From the NCBI RefSeq assembly GCF_000340885.1, contig NC_020291.1, positions 1,735,001-1,799,000 of the forward strand: a stretch of 64,000 nucleotides of DNA, written 5' to 3'. Below, piece after piece: positions 27,464 to 34,974 of this stretch. The translations under genes were made by a program, and so were the position numbers. Position 1 is the first letter of the stretch. Each line of letters starts with the position of its first letter. Below the pieces are notes generated by a model, which saw nothing but the letters and a program-made list of their open reading frames with translations, ran no database searches and had not been told where the DNA came from. The DNA is from Clostridium saccharoperbutylacetonicum N1-4(HMT). GTDB lineage: Bacteria; Bacillota; Clostridia; Clostridiales; Clostridiaceae.

Positions 27464-27512
27464 AGTTAAACTTATGCTAGCAAAGGGAACAATACCAAAG
27501 AGTGCATAGTCC

Positions 27513-27541
27513 ATAAAAAAACAGAGCCTTATGGGCTCTGA
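27513..27541 (-). terminator. Terminator of the MerR-family gene
   Basis: CAGAGCC (27522-27528) and GGGCTCTG (27533-27540). On the minus strand the stem is followed by a run of T (the A7 run at 27514-27521), and it lies about 85 bases past the end of the MerR gene; on the plus strand no T-run follows. Confidence 0.75.
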
Positions 27542-27623
27542 AAAAGTTTAGGCATATGAAAGAAAATAACAAGAAATAGACTAGAATGTTCATTTGTTAT
27601 TTTTTGATTATGCCTTAATTAAT

Positions 27624-28436
27624 TTATAATTTTTTGACTGGAACCTGTATTTCAGACAAGTATTCATGGGAGTTTTCTTCGCTACAAACTCCTTTTAGGG
27701 GTAGTGCACGTGCAGACCCGTAAATGGTATATTCATTTTCTTCAATCCACTGTGCTAGAAAATTATATGCAGGAGCAATATTTGAATAATCACCTGGAAC
27801 TAATACACTTGCAACTTGTTCTATTGGGATAGTTTCTTTGAAAGTAAAGCCACCAGCATCATTTAATAATTTTTCAACAACAACTGAAACTTCTATGTCA
27901 ACTGGCCCTTCTTTATAATCTTCATCGTAGTAAGTAGCATAAGCAATATTACCACAAGAAATCTGTTCATCTTGAATATATTTGCTTAACTTTTGCCAAA
28001 GGATTCCTTCTGCGTCAAATGTGGGTATAGTATCTCTTAATGAGATAACTTTATAGGACGGTACTGATTTTAGTGTGACATTATAATTCATATTGATTTT
28101 CTCCTTTTTTAAATTCTTAATTGTAGCAGTGATTTTTCTTAGTTTATCTTTTTCGGCTTTAATATTATTTTTAACTTCTTCTTCTTTTTGTTTTAAAATG
28201 TCTCTCAATTTAGCATCAGATTGCTCATTCACAGCAATGGCTATATCAGACACATTAAAGCCCATATCGCGAAGGGCAACAATGAGATTAAGTTTGGTGA
28301 TTTGCTTAGCTGAATAATACCTATATCCGGTGAATGTATCTATTTCAGCAGGCTTAAAAAGTCCAACCTCATCATAATATCGCAGCATACGTACAGATAC
28401 CATTGTCAGTTTAGAAAAATATCCAATCTTAAACAT
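27624..28436 (-). CDS. MerR family regulator with GyrI-like effector domain
   Basis: 270 residues. Residues 1-70 are the MerR winged helix (FKIGYFSKLTMVSVRMLRYY, DEVGLFKPAEIDTFTGYRYY). A coiled-coil dimer helix follows (about 75-115; LKQKEEEVKNNIKAEKDKL). The C-terminal part is a GyrI/Bacterial_EffB-like ligand domain (YKVISLRDTIPTFDAEG, YEDYK-type acidic loop, VPVKKL end). Proteins of this layout sense hydrophobic or cationic drugs and control efflux genes. No efflux gene is adjacent, so the target is unclear. It is divergent from the following Fe-S operon. Confidence 0.9.
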   Translation of the reverse strand: MFKIGYFSKLTMVSVRMLRYYDEVGLFKPAEIDTFTGYRYYSAKQITKLNLIVALRDMGFNVSDIAIAVNEQSDAKLRDILKQKEEEVKNNIKAEKDKLRKITATIKNLKKEKINMNYNVTLKSVPSYKVISLRDTIPTFDAEGILWQKLSKYIQDEQISCGNIAYATYYDEDYKEGPVDIEVSVVVEKLLNDAGGFTFKETIPIEQVASVLVPGDYSNIAPAYNFLAQWIEENEYTIYGSARALPLKGVCSEENSHEYLSEIQVPVKKL

Positions 28437-28702
28437 AAAATCAACTCCCTGAAAAATATCATTGCTAACTACAAATTAAGAATAATGCCTCACACTATGT
28501 TAGAGTCAATATCTTATTTTATATTTTATCATATTATTGCAGAAATGAATTTGACATAGAATATATTAAGGAAATAGTAGAAGATAGCATACGCAAAATT
28601 AAATGATTTTTAGTAAAGTTTACTGACAGGAGATTCTTGTCAGTATTTTTTTATATTTAGAATACCACCGATTAAGGGTGGTGCTAACTTGAAAAATTAT
28701 AA
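28437..28702 (+). other. Intergenic region with possible gene tail
   Basis: Between the divergent MerR gene and the Fe-S operon. An open stretch ending at about 28612 (tail EYIKEIVEDSIRKIK, TGA stop) runs directly into a terminator hairpin, which looks like the last codons of a lost gene. A second hairpin-like stretch, ACCACCGATTAAGGGTGGT, lies near 28667-28685. No intact gene. Confidence 0.4.
28621..28652 (+). terminator. Terminator, copy 1 of a duplicated sequence
   Basis: TACTGACA (28621-28628) pairs with TGTCAGTA (28638-28645), followed by a T-run. The whole 27-base core is identical to the hairpin at 30091-30120. No intact gene precedes it. Confidence 0.75.
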
Positions 28703-28743
28703 TTGACATACATATTATCTTGTATTAATATATCTTTAAGATA
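28703..28743 (+). promoter_or_regulatory. Promoter and candidate PadR operator
   Basis: TTGACA (28703-28708), 17 bases, TAATAT (28726-28731). Directly at the transcription start lies the palindrome TATCTTTAAGATA (28731-28743), with a further AAGATATAT half-site near 28760. The PadR regulator encoded second in this operon is the obvious candidate to bind it. Confidence 0.6.
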
Positions 28744-28784
28744 CATATATATAACTAAAAGATATATTATGGGGGAGTTAAAAT

Positions 28785-29507
28785 ATGAAGAGACAAAATG
28801 TTAGAAAATTGTTTTTAATAAGTTCAATGTTACTGTTTCCAATAACTATATATTATTTTTCACCATATTTAATTATTCAAGGAGCATTGGAAGGAGTAAT
28901 TAATGGTAGTTTCATTATATTTCTTTTAATGTTAATAAGTTCTGTTTTTTTAGGAAGAGCATATTGTGGGTATTTGTGTCCAGTTAGCGGAATACAAGAA
29001 TGTACTGTGCTCATTAATGACAAAAAAGCTAAACAGGGTTGGAAGAATAATATAAAATATGTAATTTGGCTAATATGGATAATAGGTATAATTCTTTGTT
29101 TTGTATTTAGCAAACAAAAATTAACGGTAGATTTTTTTTATATGACTGATCATGGAATATCAATATCAAATATATATGGATACATTATATATTACTTGGT
29201 AATACTTCTAGTTTTTATTCCATCTGTCTTATTTGGTAAAAGAATCTTTTGTCACTATTTTTGTTGGATGGCACCATTTATGGTGATAGGCAATAAATTA
29301 GGAAATCTGCTTCATATTAAAAAAATCAGATTAGAAGCTCACAAGGATAAATGTATAAATTGCCATATATGTGATAAGAGTTGTCCTATGAGCCTTAATG
29401 TTTCAGAGAAAGTTAATGTGGAGAAAATGGAGGACAGTGAGTGTATATTATGTGGAGCTTGTGTTGATAGCTGTCCTAAAAAGGCTATTACTTATAAAGT
29501 GAACTAA
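28785..29507 (+). CDS. NapH-like 4Fe-4S membrane protein
   Basis: 240 residues. Four to five hydrophobic segments (about 12-30, 37-55, 88-108, 132-152) with the membrane-proximal Cys pairs YCGYLCP and FCHYFCW, as in NapH/RdxA/CcoG-type proteins. The C-terminal soluble part has two ferredoxin clusters: CINCHICDKSCP and CILCGACVDSCP. Such proteins pass electrons from the membrane to a partner redox enzyme; no partner gene is nearby. GGGGG precedes the ATG. It forms an operon with a PadR gene 13 bases downstream. Confidence 0.9.
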   Translation: MKRQNVRKLFLISSMLLFPITIYYFSPYLIIQGALEGVINGSFIIFLLMLISSVFLGRAYCGYLCPVSGIQECTVLINDKKAKQGWKNNIKYVIWLIWIIGIILCFVFSKQKLTVDFFYMTDHGISISNIYGYIIYYLVILLVFIPSVLFGKRIFCHYFCWMAPFMVIGNKLGNLLHIKKIRLEAHKDKCINCHICDKSCPMSLNVSEKVNVEKMEDSECILCGACVDSCPKKAITYKVN

Positions 29508-29520
29508 AGGGGATAGATAA

Positions 29521-30069
29521 GTGAAAAAAACAAGATATGTATTGCTTGGGTTGCTTCAAGAAGAAGAACTAAGTGGATATGAAATGAAAAAAATTATAAA
29601 TATGCGAATGTCGTTTTTTTGGCAGGAAAGTTTTGGACAAATATATCCGGAACTTAGCAAAATGATGAAGGAAGGATTAATTGATTTTTCTAAGCAGGAA
29701 CCATCTGATAAAATAAAACGTGAAAAAATAAGATATACAATAACTTCTAAAGGGCAAAAAGAGCTTAAGCAATGGATGGAAGCAGAAAATGAAAAGGATA
29801 CTGCCAGAAGTGAATTGCTTTTGAAGATGTATTTATCAACTGATAAAAATTCTGAAGAAATGAGAAAACATATTATTAAGTTCAAAGAAGAAGCTGAGGG
29901 AAAATTAGAGTTATTCAAATTATTTGATGCAGATTTAAAGCAAAATATAGAAATGCATAATAATCATAAGAATATATTATGCGTCTTAAATTTGGGTATA
30001 CGCCAGACCAAATTGTATGTTGATTGGAGTAATGAAATGTTGGAGCTTTTGAATAAAGATTATGAATAA
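29521..30069 (+). CDS. PadR family transcriptional regulator
   Basis: 182 residues from a GTG start with GGGGAT about 8 bases upstream. Residues 5-85 are the PadR winged helix (YVLLGLLQEEELSGYEMKKI, QIYPELSKMMKEGLI, YTITSKGQKELKQWM). The C-terminal helices (LKMYLSTDKNSEEMRKHI, ending in a long coiled coil) are the Vir_reg-type dimer domain. It most likely represses its own Fe-S operon through the palindrome at the promoter. Confidence 0.92.
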   Translation: MKKTRYVLLGLLQEEELSGYEMKKIINMRMSFFWQESFGQIYPELSKMMKEGLIDFSKQEPSDKIKREKIRYTITSKGQKELKQWMEAENEKDTARSELLLKMYLSTDKNSEEMRKHIIKFKEEAEGKLELFKLFDADLKQNIEMHNNHKNILCVLNLGIRQTKLYVDWSNEMLELLNKDYE

Positions 30070-30090
30070 AACTGAAGATACAGTAAATTT

Positions 30091-30120
30091 TACTGACAGG
30101 AGATTCTTGTCAGTATTTTT
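30091..30120 (+). terminator. Terminator of the Fe-S/padR operon, copy 2
   Basis: TACTGACA (30091-30098) pairs with TGTCAGTA (30108-30115) plus a T-run; identical in core to 28621-28652. The rest of the gap to the BlaI gene holds only that gene's promoter. Confidence 0.8.
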
Positions 30121-30281
30121 TGTATAGAGAATAATACCAGTTAGATGAAAGATTCTATTTTCCGCTGATAATTTCACTTAACTGGTGAATATTATTAACT
30201 ACAATTTGCAACAGGTTAAGTTAGAAAAAGTGTTTTTTTATATACAAAGAATAGTCAATGGAAAATTTATACTTAAATATC

Positions 30282-30332
30282 TTGACAATTATGGATTACA
30301 GTTGTACTCTTAAAGTGGATTACAATTGTAAT
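30282..30332 (+). promoter_or_regulatory. BlaI-type promoter with two operator boxes
   Basis: TTGACA (30282-30287), 17 bases, TACTCT (30305-30310). Two BlaI/MecI-style boxes overlap or follow: TACAGTTGTA (30297-30306) and the perfect palindrome ATTACAATTGTAAT (30319-30332); both lie in a GGATTACA context spaced 24 bases apart. The TACAnnTGTA core is the known recognition element of this repressor family. Confidence 0.8.
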
Positions 30333-30354
30333 ACTAAATAAAGGAGTGAAGGTT

Positions 30355-30729
30355 ATGGAAGAAATACCTAAGATATCTGAGGCAGAATGGGAAGTAATGA
30401 AAATCGTTTGGTCAGAAAAGCTGTGTACATCAAATCAAATTATTGAGGCTTTAGAAAATATAAAGGATTGGAAACCTAAAACAATAAAGACTTTAATAAG
30501 TAGATTAGTTAGTAAAAATGCACTTGGATTTAAAGAAGAAGGAAGAAAATATCTTTATTATCCTTTAATAAATGAAAATGAATGTATACATGCAGAAAAT
30601 CAAACCTTTTTAAGTAAAGTTTATAATGGTGCCATTAAAAATATGTTAGTAAGTTTTATCAAAGAAAGTGATTTAAGCAAAGAGGATATAGAAGATCTTA
30701 AAAGTATACTAGATGAAAGGAATAAGTAA
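30355..30729 (+). CDS. blaI: BlaI/MecI family repressor
   Basis: 124 residues from ATG 30355; AAGGAG ends 8 bases upstream, while the in-frame GTG 30346 overlaps that site. The winged helix (KISEAEWEVMKIVWSEKL, WKPKTIKTLISRLVSKNALG, RKYLYYPL) is typical. The C-terminal dimer helix carries the region cut in BlaI/MecI on induction. It lies 3 bases before the M56 peptidase gene, forming the usual sensor-repressor pair. The symbol denotes the family; the inducing signal may not be a beta-lactam. Confidence 0.9.
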   Translation: MEEIPKISEAEWEVMKIVWSEKLCTSNQIIEALENIKDWKPKTIKTLISRLVSKNALGFKEEGRKYLYYPLINENECIHAENQTFLSKVYNGAIKNMLVSFIKESDLSKEDIEDLKSILDERNK

Positions 30730-30732
30730 TTT

Positions 30733-32568
30733 ATGTATTATTTAGGCCAATTATTTAAAGTAATACTTCAAACATCTATTACAACTAGTATATTAATTTG
30801 TTTACTTCTTATTTTTAGAAAATATTCAAAAGGAAGGTTAGGAATTAAATTTCAATATACCTTATGGTTTTTAGTAATATTCCGTTTAACTATATTTAAG
30901 CTACCTGAAAGTCCATTTAGTATCTTTAATATTATTAATGGAGTAGGAAACAATATTTTGTTATTGTTCTCAAATAAAACTGAAACTTTCGGAACTGTAT
31001 TGGCACGAAGTGGAAGTAAAATTAGCTCTTTAGATAACCATGATGTGATTCTAAGAACCATAAATTCTATGGATTTTTCTACTGATAAAGTTATGAATTC
31101 TAGTTTATCAGGAATGAATATTTTTAGTTTTATTTGGCTAATTGGAGTAATATTTATTTTCGCTTATATACTTTTTGTGTATAGAGGACTAAGAAGAAAG
31201 ATAAATAACAATGGTAAATCGAACAATAATGAACTTCTAAGTATATTAAAACAGTGCAAAAATGAAATGAGCATCAAAAAAGAAATAGCTTTAGTTGAAA
31301 CGTCCATTGTGAAGATTCCTGCATTATTTGGTTATTTTAAGCCTGTAATATTAATTCCTAATAATATTAATAAGGTAATAGATGTTGATAAATTAAGATA
31401 TATATTTCTTCATGAATTATCTCATTTAAAACGTAGAGATATAGTTATAAATTGGATAATTATTTTCTTAAAGGTAATTTATTGGTTTAATCCAATTATC
31501 CATTATGGCTTTAGAAAAATGAAGGAAGATATGGAAGTATGCTGTGATTCGCTTGCACTTTCTTATACTGAAGATAAAGAAGTTAAGGAATATGGTTATA
31601 CAATTATTGAGATGATTGACAAGTTTTCTAAGTCAACACATTTAATTGGAACAACTTCGATAGTAAATAATAAGTCTGAAGTAAGAAGGAGAATTGTTAT
31701 GATAAAATTATTTAATAAAAAAGCCTATAGATTTTCTGCAATGGCAGTTGCAGCTTTACTAGTAATTAGTAGTGCTGTACTTACTAATGCAAGAGCAGCT
31801 TCAAACATAAATGGCAGCAATGCAGCAAAAGTTGATAAAATTGACTATGCGTTTGTTAAGGATTCTAATATAGTTGGTGAATGGAAGAGCTTAGATTTTG
31901 TTAAGAACATAGAAGAATTTAAGGTAAATACCAAGCAGTTCACTGGCGATTTATATGTAAAAGATATAAGTTTTACAGAGGATGGAAAGGTTCCAAGAAC
32001 AGTTTTTACCTGGACAAAGGATCATATTATTAATGACGTAGACAAGACAGATAGTAGTTATGTTATCAAAGATATTGATGGGACAACTTATATGTTCTTT
32101 CAATGGAAAAGTGGAGATTATACAATTAGAGGTATGGAGCCCTATTACTATGTATTACAAAAGGTTAGTTCAACACCAGCACTCGATATTAACATTTCTG
32201 GAGACAAAGTTGAAACAAGAGTTGACAAAGTTGATTATCCTTTTATAAATGATACTGAAGTACTTGGAAAGTGGGAAAGTGTTGATTTCGTTGAAAATGT
32301 AGATAAATTTAATCCTGATAAGAAGGCATGGAATGGGGATTTATATTTAAAAAATTTAATTTTCGATGAAAATGGCAAAATTGAAGATAAAACTATAACT
32401 TGGACAAAAGATTTAGTATTAGATGTAAATAATAAAACAGCATCAAAGTACATAATAAAGGAAATTAACGGTTCAAAATATATGTTCTTTGAATGGAAAA
32501 ATGGAGATTATAGAGAAAGAGGAGCAACTCCTTGGTACTATGTTTTAAAACAAGTTAGTGAAAGTTAA
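30733..32568 (+). CDS. BlaR1-like M56 peptidase with duplicated C-terminal domain
   Basis: 611 residues. Three to four N-terminal membrane segments, then the M56 zinc peptidase domain with HELSHLKRRD (HExxH). A further hydrophobic segment lies near 335-355 (MAVAALLVISSAVL). The extracellular part is not a penicillin-binding domain. It consists of two tandem copies of an about 110-residue domain (about 368-480 and 496-610), each with VGEWKSLDFVKNIEEF-like, FTGDLYVKDI-like, W-TKD, and YMFF-WK-GDY--RG--P-YYVL elements. On signal binding the peptidase would inactivate the adjacent BlaI-type repressor. No beta-lactamase gene follows, so the regulon is elsewhere. Confidence 0.9.
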   Translation: MYYLGQLFKVILQTSITTSILICLLLIFRKYSKGRLGIKFQYTLWFLVIFRLTIFKLPESPFSIFNIINGVGNNILLLFSNKTETFGTVLARSGSKISSLDNHDVILRTINSMDFSTDKVMNSSLSGMNIFSFIWLIGVIFIFAYILFVYRGLRRKINNNGKSNNNELLSILKQCKNEMSIKKEIALVETSIVKIPALFGYFKPVILIPNNINKVIDVDKLRYIFLHELSHLKRRDIVINWIIIFLKVIYWFNPIIHYGFRKMKEDMEVCCDSLALSYTEDKEVKEYGYTIIEMIDKFSKSTHLIGTTSIVNNKSEVRRRIVMIKLFNKKAYRFSAMAVAALLVISSAVLTNARAASNINGSNAAKVDKIDYAFVKDSNIVGEWKSLDFVKNIEEFKVNTKQFTGDLYVKDISFTEDGKVPRTVFTWTKDHIINDVDKTDSSYVIKDIDGTTYMFFQWKSGDYTIRGMEPYYYVLQKVSSTPALDINISGDKVETRVDKVDYPFINDTEVLGKWESVDFVENVDKFNPDKKAWNGDLYLKNLIFDENGKIEDKTITWTKDLVLDVNNKTASKYIIKEINGSKYMFFEWKNGDYRERGATPWYYVLKQVSES

Positions 32569-32728
32569 ATAATAAATTATTAATTTTTATAAGTATAACC
32601 TTAATAATTTTGTAATTGATATAAGATACCTTTAATAGTATAATCAAATGGGAAGTAAGCCAAGATGGAATAATTGGATATTGGTGGATATAATTTACTT
32701 TCATAGACTTAACTAAGGAGTAGAAAAG

Positions 32729-33679
32729 ATGAATTATATATTAGCAATGGTAGTAGCCCTTTTAGGTGCAATGATTACCATGCCTTTTCTTATGAGATTA
32801 GCTAAAAAGATACATTTTACAGATAAACCAAATAAAAGAAAGCAACATAAAGCACCAACACCATTATGTGGTGGAATAGCTTTATATATTGGTTTTTTCA
32901 TATCATATTTTGCATTTTATCAAGATGATTTTGAAAAACAAAAAACAGTATTTATTGCAGCCACAATGATATTAATAATAGGGCTTGTAGATGATTGGTA
33001 TAAAACTAAAGGAAAGGAATTTCCTATATTTCCTAGATTGGTTATTCAATTGATAGCAGCTGTTTTAGTGTTTAACTCTAAGATTGCTTTTTCAGGCTTT
33101 ACTAATCCTTTTACAGGACATTATATAGAACTTAATTCCACTGTACAATTTATACTTACAATAACTTGGATATTTGGAGTTACTACTGTAATCAATTGGT
33201 CAGATGGAATGGATGGATTAGCAGGAGGATTGTCTTTAATATCAGCAATGACATTCTTGGTTGCTGCAATAATATTGAAGCAAAGTGAATCAGCAATGAT
33301 ATCTGTAATTTTAGTAGGAACTATTTTAGGTTTCTTATATTATAATAAATTCCCAGCACGGGTGTTTATGGGCGATTCTGGAGCTAATTTTTTAGGATTT
33401 ATTTTAAGCATTACAGCTTTAGATGGAGCTTTTAAACAAACTACTATTATGAGTTTGTTTATACCAATATTAGCTTTAGCAGTGCCTATCTTTGATAATC
33501 TGTTTGTTATCTTTAAAAGATTTTCAGAAGGTAAACCTGTATATCAAGCTGATAGAAGTCAAATACATTTTAGATTGGCAGAAAAAGGTTTTACTACTGT
33601 TCAAGTTGTAAATTACATAATGTTAATAAGTTTAGCTTTTAGTATAGCATCATTACTTTTATTATGGATTAAGAAATAA
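32729..33679 (+). CDS. MraY/WecA/TagO-type polyprenyl-phosphate sugar-phosphate transferase
   Basis: 316 residues with about ten hydrophobic segments. Catalytic motifs of the family are visible: DKPNKRKQHKAPTPLCGG near the N-terminus, LVDDWYKTKG (DD motif), NWSDGMDGLAGG, RVFMGDSGANFLGF, and the HIRLAEKG-like loop QIHFRLAEKG. It would load a sugar-1-phosphate (UDP-GlcNAc in WecA/TagO) on undecaprenyl phosphate at the membrane for teichoic acid or other surface polymer. MraY itself normally sits in the division cluster, so TagO/WecA-type is preferred. AAGGAG precedes the ATG; single-gene unit. Confidence 0.9.
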   Translation: MNYILAMVVALLGAMITMPFLMRLAKKIHFTDKPNKRKQHKAPTPLCGGIALYIGFFISYFAFYQDDFEKQKTVFIAATMILIIGLVDDWYKTKGKEFPIFPRLVIQLIAAVLVFNSKIAFSGFTNPFTGHYIELNSTVQFILTITWIFGVTTVINWSDGMDGLAGGLSLISAMTFLVAAIILKQSESAMISVILVGTILGFLYYNKFPARVFMGDSGANFLGFILSITALDGAFKQTTIMSLFIPILALAVPIFDNLFVIFKRFSEGKPVYQADRSQIHFRLAEKGFTTVQVVNYIMLISLAFSIASLLLLWIKK

Positions 33680-33691
33680 ATATATAATTTC

Positions 33692-33720
33692 TTTACAAAT
33701 ATGATTTAATAATATATAAT
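33692..33720 (+). promoter_or_regulatory. Promoter of the SAM-riboswitch leader
   Basis: TTTACA (33692-33697), 17 bases, TATAAT (33715-33720). Transcription would start about 7 bases later, just before the S-box aptamer. Confidence 0.7.
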
Positions 33721-33733
33721 GGCTAATTATAAG

Positions 33734-33840
33734 ACTTATCAAGAGTGGTGGAGGGACTGGCCCGAAGAAACCCAGCAACCGATATATTTGAAAATATATA
33801 AGGTGCTAAATCCTGCAGCGTAAGAGCTGATAGATAAGGT
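33734..33840 (+). ncRNA. SAM-I (S-box) riboswitch aptamer
   Basis: The conserved S-box core is present: AGAGTGGTGGAGGGACTGG, CCCGAAGAAACCCAGCAACC (CCCGATGAAACCC-like), and AAGGTGCTAAATCCTGCAG. Closing helix P1 pairs CTTATC (33735-33740) with GATAAG (33833-33838). With SAM bound the downstream hairpin at 33856 would form and stop transcription. It controls the methionine synthase genes at 34291-37375, although a MITE-like element now lies between leader and genes. Confidence 0.93.
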
Positions 33841-33855
33841 GTTTTGAAGATTTAA

Positions 33856-33886
33856 AGTCTAAAGGAAATACCTTTAGGCTTTTTTG
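33856..33886 (+). terminator. Riboswitch-controlled terminator
   Basis: AGTCTAAAGG (33856-33865) pairs with CCTTTAGGCT (33871-33880), followed by a T-run; the expression platform of the S-box. Confidence 0.88.
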
Positions 33887-33942
33887 TTCTTTAAAAATAA
33901 TTGACAATTGAGCATTGACGATTGAAATTAGAAACTCTCAGT

Positions 33943-34257
33943 TATAGATATCCAAAGCAAGAATTAGATATATGCGGAACTTACCGAAATTAAACACATA
34001 TTTATTACAGCGGACTTATGAAATTATCACTGGATGGGTTCTAAGTGGAAGGTTGCACCCATTTCTGCATGTTCCTAAAGTAAATTTATGACAAGCAGAA
34101 AATGGAACAACCTTCCACTAATAACCATCACAGCTTAATTTCATATGCCGCTTGCACAAATATGTATCTAATTTCTAGTGTAGTGTTACGATTATAATTT
34201 CTCAATGGTGTATGTATATTCCATTTATAAGTTTGATTATTAATTTGGATATCTATA
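33943..34257 (+). mobile_element. MITE-like element, copy A
   Basis: A 315-bp non-coding element bounded by 14-bp terminal inverted repeats TATAGATATCCAAA (33943-33956) and TTTGGATATCTATA (34244-34257). Inside, GGAAGGTTG...CATTTCTGC near 34051-34071 pairs with GCAGAAAATGG...CAACCTTCC near 34096-34116, a large hairpin. Copies B (40414-40797, inverted) and C (60413-60963) share the ends and flanks. This copy lacks the 67-bp unit found at the equivalent of about 34114-34119 in the others. No transposase is encoded. Confidence 0.85.
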
Positions 34258-34290
34258 ATAAAAATTAAATCGGTAGAGGTTGGATAAAAT

Positions 34291-34974
34291 ATGAATGTAT
34301 TTGAACTTGCAATAAGCAGGAAAGAAGTTCTTAGATATCTTGGATACAAAGGGCAAGCTCTAGATGAAAACCTAGAGAGAATTATTGATGAAGCTAGAGA
34401 AGAAGGGAAAAAGGTAATTATCCCAAGAGTTATATATGAATATAAAGATATAATAACTGTTGAAGCTGGTGTGGAAGTAATAGGCACAAATTTAATTCTT
34501 AAAGGAAAAGATATAAAAGAGCATTTAAAAAAATCAAAGAAATGTGTATTATTAGCTGTGACTTTAGGTAATGAAGTGGAAAAGAAAACTAGGCTATATG
34601 AAAAAACTGATTTAACAAAAGCACTTATACTTGATGCTTGTGCTACTACAGCAGTAGAAGAAGTCTGTGATGCTGTAGAAAATGTTGTTAAAGAAAAGGC
34701 AGCAGCAAATGGCTGTAGTATTACTTTTAGATATAGTCCTGGGTATGGAGATCTGCCATTAGATGTTCAAAATAGCTTTCTAAGAGCATTAGATGCGCAA
34801 AAGAAAATTGGACTTACAGTATCTGAAAATAATTTATTATTTCCCAGGAAATCTGTAACAGCAATAATTGGTATAGTTGAAGGTGAAATAGAAAAGAAAA
34901 AAAGGACTTGTAAGGAATGTAATAATTACGAAAATTGCAATTTTAGAAGAGAGGGTGAATCCTGTGGGGCTTAA
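34291..34974 (+). CDS. Methionine synthase reactivation (activation-domain) protein
   Basis: 227 residues, soluble. It corresponds to the C-terminal activation domain of large MetH enzymes: LAVTLGNEVEKKTRLYE, LDACATTAVEEVCDAVE, and RYSPGYGDLPLDVQ, the R-x-x-x-GY SAM-binding motif. It would bind SAM and reductively remethylate oxidised cobalamin on MetH. A Cys cluster (CKECNNYENCNF) at the C-terminus may bind a metal or iron-sulphur cluster. The gene overlaps the start of metH by 11 bases, so both are translated together under the S-box. Confidence 0.9.
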   Translation: MNVFELAISRKEVLRYLGYKGQALDENLERIIDEAREEGKKVIIPRVIYEYKDIITVEAGVEVIGTNLILKGKDIKEHLKKSKKCVLLAVTLGNEVEKKTRLYEKTDLTKALILDACATTAVEEVCDAVENVVKEKAAANGCSITFRYSPGYGDLPLDVQNSFLRALDAQKKIGLTVSENNLLFPRKSVTAIIGIVEGEIEKKKRTCKECNNYENCNFRREGESCGA

